Notes: generated by a model not told the origin, from the sequence alone. Shown: positions 47,698 through 59,939, counted from the stretch's first letter. The stretch: DNA of 64,000 bases from Tachypleus tridentatus (GCF_004210375.1 NC_134837.1:167937310-168001309), one strand, 5' to 3'. Translations and numbers: made by a program.

Positions 47698-49177
47698 AAT
47701 ATAAATAATTAATAAAACTTTCTCTTTCATAAGAATTTTCTATTCTCTTTCTGTAGAATAAAAGAAGTGTTATATGTTGGTTTTTATTATAAATAAAATT
47801 ATTTTACATGATGAAACAAATTTCGTTATTCAGGTGTTTTTAGCATAGGTTACAAAACATGCAAGTAACACTAATACAGTTAGGATTTTAAAAACATGTA
47901 ACCAGTAAGTTCTTAGTCCTACACCTTTCCTAAACATAATAATGCTGTTCGTACAATATGAAATGTATATAAAATAATTCATTAATGTTTCAGGTGTGAT
48001 ACATTTTTAGAGAGAAACACAATAAAAAATTGTTAAAATTTTCACACTTTAAAATAACGTGTGAACATTTCTGTACGAGAACTAATTTTTCCTACATGAT
48101 GCATACAGACACACACACACAGACAGATATATATATATAAGAACCTGCACTTTTCTTCACTTTGCGAAGTATGTTTGTTTTAATCCAGACCTGCTGAGCG
48201 TCTATGCCACAAAATTAGTGTAAAATGTCAGAATTATCATGGAAAATATTGAATGTGTTACATTTCTAAACTAGGTATGGTTTCATAGAATTATTATTAT
48301 CTTGTTTGTCTGACCTCTAAATAACTACAAAGAGTAAAAATTTTCCTTTTTTTACATGAAGTTAACAAACATATGAACAAAATATTATTATATTTTTATC
48401 ATGTTAAAAACATCACCTAACTAATTACGCACGCTTTCATTAATACAAGAAGTATTCGATTCTCCTTGAAACACTTGCCAATACCATATGCTACTTTACA
48501 TGCATACAGATTAAAAATGAGGTCGTCAAATTTGTAAAAACATTTTCCTATTAACATAAATGTTAATGTTGGTGTTTTCTGGTTCTCGTTTTAGCACGTG
48601 TTTCTTATGCTTCCTCTAACATTTAATAAAACCACTTGCACATAACAAACTTCGAGATTTAAATTAAACATAACAAATTTTAGAAAGTTGCTTAGAGTAG
48701 CACTTCGAGACTTTATGGCTTCTTAGAAAGCATTCGAAGTTTGCCATCTTCCACGAAGACACATTATTGAAGCTTACTGGAATTTCCTCTGACACTAACC
48801 TTGTAACGATTTTATTTCTTACTTAGCACAGAGTAGGAAAATATCTTTAGCTGTATCCAGGAACACTTATCAAAATTTCTTTTACCAATTAAAGATCTTG
48901 TGAACAAAACTTGACAAACAAATGACTTTGTCGTTCATCAGGTGTACACCTAGAATTATCAAGTTTGAATTTTATGCCATTATGTATTGTTGTGTGCTAG
49001 GCAGCTTACACACGAATTGTGAACAGTTTAGCTAATACAATAAGCACAAGCAAAAAACCCTGAGAAATGCTATTTCGTCTTGATTATAATGAGTTGATTT
49101 GTGATGTAATAGAACAGGTAACATTCCAATGCATGGAAAGTTGTAGGTTTCTAATTATCTGCTTTCACTATTTTGTT
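47698..49177. other. Intergenic stretch, nothing assigned
   Basis: AT-rich. A short CA/TA run (ACACACACACAC...TATATATATA) is at about 48110-48140. Confidence 0.4.
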
Positions 49178-49442
49178 AGGCATGATATGGTAAGATGGTT
49201 ATGACGCTTGACTCGCAATTTGAGGATCGGGGGTTCGAATCCCCGTCACACCAAACATGCTAGCCTTTTCAGCCGTGAGGTCGTTATAATGTGACGGTAA
49301 ATCTCACTATTCGTTGGTAAAAGATTATCCCAAGAGTTGGTAGTGGGTGATACCTTTCCTCTAGTCTTACAATGCTAAATTAGGGACGGCTAATGTAGGT
49401 AGACCTCGTTTAGCTTTGCGTGAAATTCAAAAACAAACAAAC
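49178..49442 (+). repeat. SINE-A copy, near full length
   Basis: TAGGCATGATATGGTAAGAT head, GGGGGTTCGAATCCCCGTCA B-box region, body with a short internal loss after GGTAGTGGGTG, AAAAACAAACAAACAA tail. Confidence 0.92.
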
Positions 49443-52074
49443 AATAACCGTTATTATAAGTTGTATTATCATTTGTACATTAAAGTCTTTTATTTAAAAA
49501 AGAAATAGTGTGTAAAATAATGTTTTATGAAAGCATTAGCGTATCTTCAAATATTGTTGCCGACTATTCTTTTGAGAACCTCGCCCTTAAAATTTATAAA
49601 TCGACGCGCCATGAGACAATTTGATATTGCTGATCTGCTACAGATAGTATACTATATATCTCGGTAACTCTAATGGTGATTACCGCTTACCAATCAGGAA
49701 ATTACAGGAACATGATATATTTCAAATATTAAAAACCGTTTATCCTCAGTGAATTCACTTTGGACGTTAATATTTCTACGAGTACATTAGATATTTTCGT
49801 CGATAAGAAAACTCAGATGTGAAGAAACTAGCTGGCTTTGCGCTAAATGAAGCATACCCATGTATCAACGTAGAATTAATTCGTTCATCGTGAAACGTCG
49901 ATATAATATTCAGTTCCAAGCCAGATAGAAGACTCAGGATCATTTGGACGTTTCTACAACTTTTATATATAAATCATCATTTATAATGACTGTTATTATA
50001 AACTGTATTAATGTTCGTATATTAAGATATAATTACGTTAAGAAAAAAAACTGTTTATAAATCTTGTTGGCAAATATAATAAATTTGATACATATCAAGA
50101 TTCAATTAACTTCTAATTTAAAATTAAAATTTCTGGCTAGTTGAAATCTTAATACGTAATGCACGTAACATAATAAATCGAAGACTTCTCCGAGATAAAT
50201 TATAATACGTAACAAGTGCTTATGTATATAATACGGTGATGGAGAACGCATTGACGAGGGTAGAGAAATTTGGAAATTAGAAATGCCAAGGACATAAATG
50301 GGGTATAAAAGGCTGATAAAAGCCTGACCAATGCTTAAATAGGCAAAGCCAATGTTGAAAAATAGCTATATTGTCAACGTACGGTATGTATGTTTTGGTT
50401 GGAATAAACTGTTAAACACTTGATGGGGGCTGTCCACGTTCAGTTGGTCACAGGAGCAGGAAATACAAACCTCTCTTTTAGCACACTCAACAGGAGAGTT
50501 TAAAACAGTAATGGGTGCCACTATTCTAGTTAAAGAAATCTAGCAAAGTTTGGGTTAGCCTTGGCCACCAATATCAAATTATTTATTTGGATAGTTATAG
50601 CAAGCATGTTTTGTTTTCAGAGTTGTAGTGGCTAGTTTAATCAATCCTGTACTTGATGCTACTGGATAGGTGCCCATGAGGATATATGGATAAAAGATCA
50701 AGTTTCTCATGGAGAGAATGGTTAAGAATTTGCTCGACCTTGTTTTGCCTCATGTATTCTAAAAGAAGTCATTACTTCAGACCATGAAATCTAACTTCAC
50801 TTTGGCAAATTGTGATAAACTAACTGTAAGAAGAGAGGTATGTGTCATTTTTTAATGGTGCTGTCATTTGAGAAACAAAAGTTGATGCTTCTTACTTAAA
50901 ACTGGATATTAGATTCGTAGGTAATGGGCGTTTTGTAGAAAACGTTATATAGTTACTACTGGAGCAAGCGAGATGCAGTTTTGTAGTAAGATCATTGAAT
51001 ACTAACACAAAGAGTCGAGAAACAATGGGCTGAGTACATGTGGGGAAGATGGTTGTGCTATCTCTGAATATGCAAATGACGTATTACAGGTGTAGAATAG
51101 TATTATGTCACTGTTTGATATGATAGTGTAACTGGTTCAAGAAACATGCTATTTTCTGTCTAGCTATTAGGACGCAATGGGTTTTGTCAGTCATAACTTA
51201 ATGTGTAGACACAGCCCTAGTGTTTGTGTGTAATTATGGAGAGCTATCTTCTCAATTACCAGGTGATTATCAACTGAAGCAAAAGTAACAAGTATCAAAT
51301 AATCTGAACTTGATAGTTAAGGATTGTGCAAAAAATCTTACCCAGTAGCAATAATTTATTAATAATTAATCTAATTTGATGACATAGTTCCGAGTCAAAT
51401 TGCTATCTGAGTTGAGTAGCTCGAATTCATTATATTGACAAACTGTTTACAGTGTCTAGGTAATGGAAAATGTGTAGTAGTTAAAGCTGTTGTAAGAGCA
51501 AATAAAACAAAGATCCTATTGGGAAGAGTGGTAAAGGGCCAAGATATGAGATGGATGTTACTTTTCATGTAGCATGGAGAAGTATGACTATATCATTTTA
51601 GTTAAATTGGCACTGATGGACAAAATATTTTACACTTGCATGAAAAGTTATGAGAATTTCATGATATGTGTCTAATTGCTGCTAAAAGCCGTAAAAGTAT
51701 GGTACCTATCACAGATACATTTTAAGTTAGAAAATGTCAACTTCCGAAACAGCACTACCTCCTTTCACCCAAAGCTAGAATAACTGTTGAAGGTAAAACA
51801 AAACAAAACAATTAGACAACTGGAGAACAAACACCAAGTAAAAACAACAGATTTGCCGCAAGTAAAATAGAGAGCACCTGTGGGGTACAGTACTACTTCT
51901 GGAATATGCATGCTCTTTGTCCATTAAAGAAGAAAGGAAGACATATGCGGAATAAAATCAAATCAAACAGAAGTGCTTTACGTAAGCTTGTAAGTTTTAT
52001 ATTTTGTACAAAAGGTATTAAGAAATCAACAAGTGTGGTTCACCCAAACAAAAAAAATACAGGGCAAGTTTATG
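49443..52074. other. Intergenic stretch, repeat-like but unassigned
   Basis: From about 50300 to 51900 the composition becomes richer in G and less AT-rich, as seen in decayed mobile elements, but no protein motif, terminal repeat or target duplication could be recognised. Confidence 0.35.
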
Positions 52075-52266
52075 ATGACGAGAAATCCACTTGAAGTAAA
52101 AATGTATCTCAGGCCGGCTGCTATGCGTATTAACATTATTATTAATAAAGCAGAGAACAACGTTTTGACCTTCTTAGGTCAGCTTCAGGTTAACAAAGAG
52201 AGAGTTTGCAAACTGCCTTATCAGTAAAAGTGTTAATACCCATACCAGTCTTTCTGAGATACATAT
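52075..52266 (-). mobile_element. Penelope-like tail fragment with decayed hammerhead
   Basis: Left part GATGACGAGAAATCCACTTG and AAAATGTATCTCAGGCCGGC matches the 39388 copy; the right part ends ACCCATACCAGTCTTTCTGA, giving an imperfect fold-back. The centre keeps the long hammerhead-bearing segment between the arms, so this copy shows the layout before arm collapse. Confidence 0.62.
52155..52195 (-). ncRNA. Hammerhead ribozyme-like motif, two core changes
   Basis: On the - strand: CTGAAGC (expected CTGANGA), stem II TGACC/GGTC with TAAGAA loop, AAAAC (expected GAAAC), then GTTGTTCTCTGC. One change in each half of the core; likely inactive. Confidence 0.5.
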
Positions 52267-52539
52267 GTCAAGGGCATTTTATCAGTACTGAGTGTAACAG
52301 TTGCAGTTCCACAAGGCAATTATCCAGTGACGCCACCTTGCATTAATAGTGTATGTTATCAACTAGTGCAGTCAACCTGGGCAAAACAACCAGGATAAGC
52401 ATCTTGGATTCATAATATAATATGAAGCATAACACTAATAAGCCTGTTTTCACTAAGAGAGTGCACATGGCATTGGTTGTTCTATCTTGCGCATCTCATT
52501 CATAAGGCAACCTTACAATATTAACCAAGTATGGGGTGA

Positions 52540-53411
52540 AGGAACCACCCTCAAACGTCAGTACTGCTTTGGTTCCGAAAGGTTTAAAGTGGAGATGTGA
52601 GACTTGAAGATAAGGAGGGCAGAAAGTGTCCTTCTGCTGTTGAAATCGACCAACTGAAAACATTAGTGGAAAGAAACCAGCGCCAAACTGTTCGGGAAAC
52701 AATAATAATTTCGGATCATCTCAAGCAAGTTGGAATAGTGAAAAACTTCAACAAATGGGTTCAACACAAACTCAATGAAAATCAGAAAAATCGCCGTTTT
52801 AAACTGCGCTCTATACTGATTTTGTGCAACAAAAATGACCGACTCATTTCTTGATCGAACTAACACCTGTGATGAAAAGTGGATACTTTACAACCAATTA
52901 TAATGAGGTTCCAAAACATTTCCAAAGTAAAAGTAGCACCAACAGAAGATTATGGTCACTGTATTTTGGTTTATGGCCGGTATTATCCATTACAGCATAT
53001 TTAACCAGAGCCAGAATGTCATTGTGGTGGTTGACTGTCAAGGATTTGAAGAAATGCATAGAATGTTGCATGAAAAAATGCCAGCATTAGTTAATCAAAG
53101 AACACCAATCTTGCTGCATGATAATGCTCGGCCCCAGGTTGCTCAAATGATGATCCAAAAGCTCATCGAATTGGGCTATAAAACATTGTCTCATCTTCCT
53201 TACTCCCCAGACCTGTCGCCCACCGAATACCACTTTTTCAAGCATTTGGACAACTTTGTACAGGACAAATTATTCAACAACAGAGCAGCGGCAGAGAATG
53301 GCTTTAAATATATTTTCTTTAGTTCCAGGACTGTCATAGTTTTATTGTCATATTTCAGAATCCCACTGGTTGGTCAAGCATCTTCTCTGTATATCAACGA
53401 AATGAGATTTT
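52540..53411 (+). mobile_element. Mariner transposon relic (SETMAR/Hsmar1-like transposase)
   Basis: Order of pieces on the + strand: KEGRKCPSAVEIDQLKTLVE, RQTVRE, SDHLKQVG, FNKWVQHKLNENQKNRRFKL, FLDRTNTCDEKWILY (first Asp), MVTVFWFMAGIIHYSIFNQS, HEKMPALVNQRTPILLHDNA (second Asp) and LSHLPYSPDLSPTEYHFFKH (third Asp). This matches mariner transposases of the type captured in primate SETMAR. At least three frame changes or stops occur, and the N-terminal helix-turn-helix is poorly kept. I could not place terminal inverted repeats. The DD34D residues survive individually. Confidence 0.85.
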
Positions 53412-54235
53412 AAAAAGTGACGAATAACCCCAGTCAAAGAAAATCATGCGAGTAAAACAGTGAGAACAGGAACTCGTCATCCGCCTGAGAAAGATACAAA
53501 TGGATGTGCAGATAAAGAGTGACAAATTTATTGAAGGTGTCCACATACCATTCTCAGTTATTTTCTCCAGAAAACAGAGGTGAGAAGTGAAAGACTAAGA
53601 TGACATTTGAAGAAATAATAAGTACGTCGGCAGCCTGTGATGGTTATATTAAAATATGCCAGTCATATCAGTTGATAAACCCAGTTTATGACTGTAATAG
53701 GTGAAAGGTCATGGGAAACTGAGGAATGCTTTGCAACAATTAAACAGGAAAGAGGAAGCAGTACAAGCCAAAAAATATAGAAGTAGAAATTGAGAGAGAC
53801 AAACCTTGATCAGACAACCAGATGAACTGGAGCAGGAAAAAAAAACAGAAGTACAGGTGAGTCAGAAACCATTTTAAATAGACCAAATATACAAGGAAGA
53901 CTTGTGCCTCTGGTACAGACGTAAAGAAGAGGAGCGAATGGAACAAGGAGTGAAAGACCTGACACAAAGGGTGAGTCTCTGAGTTGAGGCACAGGACCTA
54001 ATCAAGTTACACAGAAAGATGAAGTGTAGTGACATCGGGATTAAAAGTGTGAGAACAGGAGAAAGAAATGGGCAAGTTCTATAGCTCCAGTGAGTGCCAG
54101 GGCTGTCTAAGCTGACCAATCTGGCGCAACTAACAGAATATGAAGAACGATTTTGATCAGAGGAATGATGCAGAAGATTAATCAGATTTGAGTGTAGGTA
54201 TATAAATGAAGACCCATTCAATCTTGACTGGTATT
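53412..54235. other. Unassigned, purine-rich stretch
   Basis: Rich in GAA/CAG-type codons on the + strand (for example GAACTGGAGCAGGAAAAAAA near 53829), which would code charged helices, with frequent stops. It could be debris of a mobile element protein; no family identified. Confidence 0.3.
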
Positions 54236-54276
54236 GTTTGTTTTTTTGGATTTCGTGCAAAGCTACACGAGGGCTA
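54236..54276 (-). repeat. SINE-A 3' end fragment
   Basis: TTTGTTTTTTTGGATTTCGT and GCAAAGCTACACGAGGGCTA: 40 bases of the SINE-A 3' end in reverse, then an abrupt stop. Confidence 0.75.
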
Positions 54277-54849
54277 GAATCTCTCTCTAAATCTGAGGGA
54301 TCAAGAACTAGCGACTAATATGAAAGAAAATTTAGTGTAATAATGAATGGGAAAGACGTACATATATGCGTTATTTTCTTTTAAGAACACACCCACTGAA
54401 AGTAGCGAGGAGTAATAGACCACGCTACAGAGAACCTGGTCTAGATGTGATAACAGACTGGCTACAAGATTTACAAATCAGAGAACCTGACATGCCAAAA
54501 TAGTCATATCATGGTCATAGACCTAGTAGATAAAATTCAGAGCCTGAACAGATAAGAGATCAGCAATGTTTCTGCTCATGGTAACAAACATGATTACAAT
54601 GGAACTGTTTGAATGAACCTTAACTATTCTCCCCTGCAGAAATGGAGGAAAGGATACAGAACAATCAAAGGTTCCAGGATATGGATATAGAGAGTAGCCT
54701 TCTTTCTCTGGTAGAGAAGTATCTAATTAAGGGAGCACAGTCGTGCACAAAGCAAAGGAATTAACACTTCCAAGGAAGCCAATATCTTCACGAGAGAATG
54801 GTTGTTTGCCGTTTTTGGCTTAAAGAAAATACCTGTGCAAAACAACCAG
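54277..54849. other. Unassigned stretch
   Basis: Contains phrases like CACGCTACAGAGAACCTGGT, similar in wording to the unassigned block after the LINE at 35240-35300 (GTCACAGAGAACCTGACCCT). Possibly the same unknown repeat. Confidence 0.3.
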
Positions 54850-54954
54850 TAAAAAAATAAAAAGTAAAATTATTAACATTCGTAGAAAGGACGCATGTTA
54901 AAACTCTAATTTTTGAATTAAAATCTTAAATAGCATTAAAAAGGCCAAAAGTCC

Positions 54955-55416
54955 TTAAACAACTAAAAACATTGCTAAGGTGGACAGTGTTACCATCGCC
55001 AATAACACTGGCCAGCAGCAGGGATTAACATTGGGACAAAACATGCCTAAAATGGTGCCACTGTTGAGAGTTGTAACGAGGCATGACAGCAAAATGTGAA
55101 CTATTGTGACCTGAGTGTCATACAGAGCACATATTGGTGCATCAGTTCCAGATAAAAGAAAATGATTTAAAAAACTACACAGTCTAGTTTGGACAACTTC
55201 TTCTTTCCAATCCTTACAGAAACAAGACGGCCAAAGTCCAAAAGAGGGTTTTATCTGGAAAAGCTTGTTTTTATGTTGTTCACTCAAAGTCAACTGGCAA
55301 AGGGCTTGGAGCTGAGCCTTGAATACAAAGCCATAGTCCATGTATGATTTAGAAATGATGGTGATAGCACCAGAGGAGACAGACTTAGCTGTAGTGTCAA
55401 CGAGCTCATTCTGCAA
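54955..55416 (-). pseudogene. LINE C-terminal region after RNase H
   Basis: An open 153-codon frame. It begins with an RNase H tail (ELVDTTAKSV, the A-x-x-A-K block), continues through TRLCSFLNHFLLSGTDAPIC and HILLSCL (a degenerate zinc-knuckle-like motif typical of LINE C-termini), and ends hydrophobic. The usual H-x-T and second Cys of the knuckle are partly lost. Confidence 0.75.
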
Positions 55417-55583
55417 ATACTAACGTGGCCTGATATCCAGAAGAACTGAATAGAAGTAGATGTTAAAGAGAAATGAGCCAGTCGGTTTTGAATATTGGCG
55501 AGAATAAACATGAAGCTATTCCAGGGTCAGTAGAGAACTAAGCGAGTCAGTATAAATAGTATAACTCGATTATTGCTTAGCTT

Positions 55584-55861
55584 CTATGTGATCCAGGGCA
55601 AGATAAATGGCGTACAGTTCAGTAATGAAGACAAAAACTGTAGAAAGGTTTCTGTGCAAACCACCGAACCATAGCAAATTATGATATTTTTTTCAGATTT
55701 TTTTTGGTCGCCTGATTTCGAACCATCTGTATAAGTGGAAACAGAGGGATTATTCGAAAGATGTTCAGTAAATAAAAGATGGTACCTACTTCCCATCGAG
55801 AGTATCTGCTTTTTTCAGATGACTTAAAGAAAAGCCACATTTGGGGATGGTAATAAGCCAT
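55584..55861 (-). pseudogene. LINE RNase H N-terminal part
   Basis: Contains VSTYTDGSKSGDQKKSE, with the first catalytic Asp of RNase H in TDGSK. Two overlapping frames share this stretch, showing a frame change just upstream. Confidence 0.75.
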
Positions 55862-55898
55862 GGTGGGATGGGCTGACCAATGGATACAGCAGTGTCAT

Positions 55899-56226
55899 TC
55901 AAGAACAGACCCAATTCGTCCAACTGCACCTGGACACAAAGGCCAAAAGAAACAATGGCAGATCATCTGTCCTGAAAAGGCATGGCTCATTGATGAAGGA
56001 AAATGCAACCCCAGGTGGGATGCTGTGGTAAGGATCGAAGTTTTGAAGCATACAGTAGAGACAGTTGCAAACGATGGAGATGTAGAGAAGATTCATGAGA
56101 CTCAGTGTACAAACTCTGGACTGGGGAAGTGTGGAAAGCTCTGGTACAGAGCTGAAGTCCCTGATGATGGACGGGATTCAGCATCTTCAAGGTCGAGGTC
56201 CTAGCAGTCGTAGACCATAGATCCAT
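55899..56226 (-). pseudogene. LINE linker between RT and RNase H
   Basis: LNPVHHQGLQLCTRAFHTSP, VQSLYTES, LQLSLLYASKLRSLPQHPTW: the connection block found after the reverse transcriptase in Jockey/I-type LINEs. The antisense frame at 55860-56204 on the + strand is its shadow. Confidence 0.8.
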
Positions 56227-56352
56227 AGTCCAGTTTCAATAGAAGAAGAGCACAATATATCTTTAGCATAGAACATCGATCTGCTCCCCCAGTGGTGGAA
56301 GAGAGGGCATGGAAAATGTTCAGTGCTTTTGCACATTTGACTCGTAGCTGCT

Positions 56353-56940
56353 TCATGTATGGTATAAAGGCCAACTTTTACTCAAAGATAAGCCCCAATA
56401 ACTTTGCCTTAGGGACCACAGGCAACATAACTTCACCGATACAGAGTTCAGGATCAGGGTGAATACCCCGTTGGCAGCAAAAGTGCATGCAAACTGTTTT
56501 AGAGAGAGAGAAGTTAAAGGCTTTTGCTGTGGTCCACATTTGAAAACATTTGAGGGTGTCTGTAGATGCTGCTCAATATACCTCATGTTCAACGACTGAC
56601 ATGAGATGTGAAAGTCATCAACATAGAACCCGTTTGCAATAGTAAGAGGTTGCCGTTTAGTGATGGCAATAATCTTTATGCTGAAAAGTGTGACACTCAA
56701 AACACAGCCCTGAGGGACTCCAAGTTCCTGTTGAAAAATGTCGAACCCACACAAACTTGGAATCTCCTGTCCATTAAAAAATTTATAAAAATGGGCAAAT
56801 GGCTATGTAACTCATATTTCTGGAGGTCTCGCAAAATGCCATACCTCCATGTTGTATCATAAGCTTTCTCAATGTCAAAGAATATTGATACAAGATGTTG
56901 GCATTTGAGAAAGGCTTCTCTGATTGATGTTTCACTGAAT
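56353..56940 (-). pseudogene. LINE reverse transcriptase, palm part
   Basis: FDIEKAYDTTWRYGIL near 56870, QELGVPQGCVLS near 56725, FYVDDFHIS near 56630, then LSLSKSWPLYHT at the end (a decayed L-G-x-x-x-D block). All three catalytic Asps remain although the frame changes between motifs A and B. Confidence 0.85.
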
Positions 56941-57237
56941 CATCACAATTAACACATCCAACTGATTGAAAGTCTGGGTAGCTACGAGCTCAACAACTAG
57001 AAAGATATGGTGATCCTTGATTTCTCAGTTACCTAGCAAATCCATGTGGTATTTGTGTGGCACAAGCTACCAGAAACTCACTACAGGTTGGACAGTTGAA
57101 ATTGATATACTTTGTACTTAAATATAAATAAGCTAACATAATTATTGATGCTTACTAGAGGTTTTAATAAACCAAAATTCTGAATATTCTGAATAGGTGT
57201 TGCTATTCTTGCTTTTGAGGTTTTAAGGTGGAATATT

Positions 57238-57677
57238 GATTATAATTTTCCTAAGTCTACATGTGCATGTTTGTGTGTTTGTATGACAGCCCTGCAAATT
57301 TGTTCCAGATTTACAATGAGTAGTAAGTTAACCTTTAACAGGTACATGATATAAAAGCAAATAGTAATAAATAACAGTAGTGAAAGTATTAGTTTATTAG
57401 ATTTTTTGGAAAATAACAATTTTTGAACAAATCTAACCTGAAATTAAATAATTCATATGCTTGATTAAAATTTTCCTAAGTCTACATGTGTGTGTTTGTA
57501 TGGCAGCCCTGCAAATTTGTTCCAGATTTACAATGAGTAGTAAGTTAACCTTTAAGAGCACATGATATAAAAGCAGATAGTAATAAATAACAGTAGTGAA
57601 AGTATTAGTTTATTAGATTTTTTAAAATAACAATTTTTGAACAAATCTAACCTGAAATTAAATAATTCATATGCTTG
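57238..57677. repeat. Two-copy tandem duplication, period about 225 bases
   Basis: 57238-57462 and 57463-57677 are over 90% identical by eye, both starting GATTAWAATTTTCCTAAGTC and ending AATTCATATGCTTG. They differ by a few small indels, including a TGTGCATGTT loss. The duplication lies about 1 kb beyond the ALDH7A1 stop. Confidence 0.92.
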
Positions 57678-58616
57678 TTCAAGCAAGTTTTTATGAAAAT
57701 ATTTACTAAATGCATTAGTTTTTGTTAACTGTATTCACAGGTGGAAACTTATCTGTGTTTTGATTTTACATGGTGTCAACTAAGCCAGCCACGTAAATGT
57801 AAAAACTCTTGGCTTACAAAAATTCCATCCAAGGTAAAAACTGGGATGGGGAAATCTTTACTGAAATGAAAGAACTTGAGTTCCAATATATTTTTTTCTT
57901 TTTTTAGTGTTTGTTTAATAAACAGTTTCATTTTAACCAAAACAGTATTTTCGTTTCATTAAAGCAGATATTATGCTTTTCAGATTTTTAATTAGATACT
58001 AATCAATATCTGTGGATCAATGAGTCAAGTGTTTTATATTGATAATGATGTATTAATATGTATCATTGAAAATGACTAGTATTTTCATATATTTTGCTGC
58101 TCTTATGAATAAAATGAGATTCAAAATAGCAAACAAAAATGCAATACATATGAATAATTTCACGGTTTTAAAACAAAAAAGGCTCCATTGTTTCATTTTC
58201 ATACTTATTGGATGTTTCATATAATGAAACCAAAAAACATTTTGTGCACCTTGGTACCAACATTTTTTTTTACTATTTTCTCCATATTATCTCAAAACCA
58301 CAAGTCAGAAGTATAAATGTAACTTCTATAACAACTAAAACTAATATCGTAGTATCCAACAGTATACAAATGTTAACATTCAAAGTTATTAGCATTGCAG
58401 TAGAACAAAATAGGCACTTTAGAACTTTGATATTTATGAAGTGTTGCATTTTTAACAGCATGGCTAAAACCCATGACAACAATTACATCAGTGTTATGAT
58501 GCTTTTGGCACATAAAGCAGTAACCATGATGATTCACAGTTGAGATATTCTTAAGATTCCTTTAGTGAAAGATTAAAAGCTATTTTTAACAAATATTGTA
58601 TATAAAAACTAGGTCC
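57678..58616. other. Between duplication and ALDH7A1 stop; likely contains its 3' UTR
   Basis: AT-rich, with overlapping open frames on both strands (58208-58543) that show no motif. The ALDH7A1 3' UTR must begin at 58616 on the - strand; no clear poly(A) hexamer was settled on. Confidence 0.4.
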
Positions 58617-58769
<153 letters not shown>

Positions 58770-59034
58770 TTATTCTGTTATTTTTCTATATATTTGCAAA
58801 TATTAAATTCAAATTATAGCCTAGAATTTACCACAGAGATCAGATTTTCACAAATTACTTAAGTATATCTTCTAATCTAATTGTACAAACAAATTTGCAT
58901 AATCTTGTAAATATATCTCTGTAAACAAACATAAATCTTTTAAAACTTTACATTTTCTAGGCTAAGTTGTATCAAAAATTTGGTTGCTGTAATGTTGTAT
59001 ATAAAAAAATGAAAAAAATAGTAGTCCTAAAATA

Positions 59035-59939
59035 CGAGGTCTGTTCAAAAAATACGCAGACTGTTTGAATTGCGTGGCTCCAGTTGGTTCCAGGAGAATC
59101 CGCTTGGTGTCGCTAGGTTCGCACAGATCAGCTGATTACGACGACATTTCCCGATTGCAGATATCTTCATTTGTGTATTAGCTACGCAGTTTTAAGTGAA
59201 GTGCGATTTTTCCGTTTGGTGGATTTCAGAATGAATGACCTGAAGGAGCAACGACTTGCTGTGAAATTTTGTGTTAAACTTGGAAAATCTGCGACTGAAA
59301 CTTTTGCTATGCTTAACATGGCTTATGGTGATGTTGCTGTGAAGCGTACGGCATGTTTCAAGTGGCATGAACGTTTCAAGGATGGTCGACAGTCCATTGA
59401 AGATGATGAGTGTCCTGGATTCCTTCCACGTCAACTGACGACCCACACGTCGACAAAATCAACACCTTGGTGCTGGCAAATCGACGTCTGACTGTCAGGG
59501 AGCTTGCTGAAGAGTGTGGGATATCAGTTGGATCTTGTTACGAGATTTTGACCGAAAAATTGAAGATGCACCGCGTTGATTCAAAATTTGTGCCTCAGAA
59601 CTCATGAGTTTTTGGCCAAACACTCGATCACTGTTCTTTCCCACCCCCCCTACTCACCTGACCTTGCTCCTTGCAATGTTTTCTTGTTCCCCAAACTCAA
59701 AAGATCCTTGAAAGGAAGAAGATTTGAGAAGATTCCCAAGATTAAGGCAAATGCGACGAAGGAGTTGGAATACATTACAAAAGAAGCGTACCAGGACTGT
59801 TTCAACAAGTGGAAACAACGTTGAGATAAGTGTGTGCGTTGGGGAGGAGAGTACTTTGAAGGGGTCCCAGACCTGTAACTTCTAAATAAAGTACATTTTC
59901 TTTATGACGTCAGTCCACGTATTTTTTGAACAGCCCTTG
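59035..59939 (+). mobile_element. Mariner transposon, internally deleted, TA-flanked
   Basis: Inverted ends ...GAGGTCTGTTCAAAAAATAC and the inverse of AGGGCTGTTCAAAAAATACG, with TA on each side (59033-59034, 59940-59941). About 905 bases instead of the usual 1.3 kb. It lies in the long intron of ALDH7A1 before its last exon, in antisense to that gene. Confidence 0.9.
59231..59824 (+). pseudogene. Mariner transposase with central deletion
   Basis: MNDLKEQRLAVKFCVKLGKS starts an N-terminal helix-turn-helix domain (WHERFKDGRQSIEDDECPG). A frame change then leads to DPHVDKINTLVLANRRLTVR and ELAEECGISVGSCYEILTEK. After LKMHRV the protein jumps to THEFLAKHSITVLSHPPYSP and DLAP, the third catalytic Asp, then ANATKELEYITKEAYQDCF to the end. 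The region with the first two catalytic Asps is missing (about 150 residues), so it cannot be active but could be moved by a full-length relative. Confidence 0.9.

Larger units (their letters stand above)
54850..56945 (-). mobile_element. LINE with RNase H domain, 5' truncated and broken
   Basis: Read from 56945 downward: REAFLKCQHLVSIFFDIEKA and YDTTW (motif A), LGVPQGCVLSVTLFSIKI, FYVDDFHIS (catalytic Asp pair), then a linker with AFHTSPVQSLYTES and LQLSLLYASKLRSLPQHP, an RNase H start STYTDGSKSGDQKK, and a C-terminal block with FLLSGTDAPICALYD and HILLSCL. The reverse transcriptase plus RNase H order is that of the I-type superfamily. An open 3' UTR runs to about 54850. Several frame changes and stops lie between the parts. 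Confidence 0.87.

Noticed and set aside
55860-56204. 114-codon + strand open frame
   Set aside because: It is antisense to the LINE linker on the - strand, whose motifs explain the sequence; the + frame has no motif.
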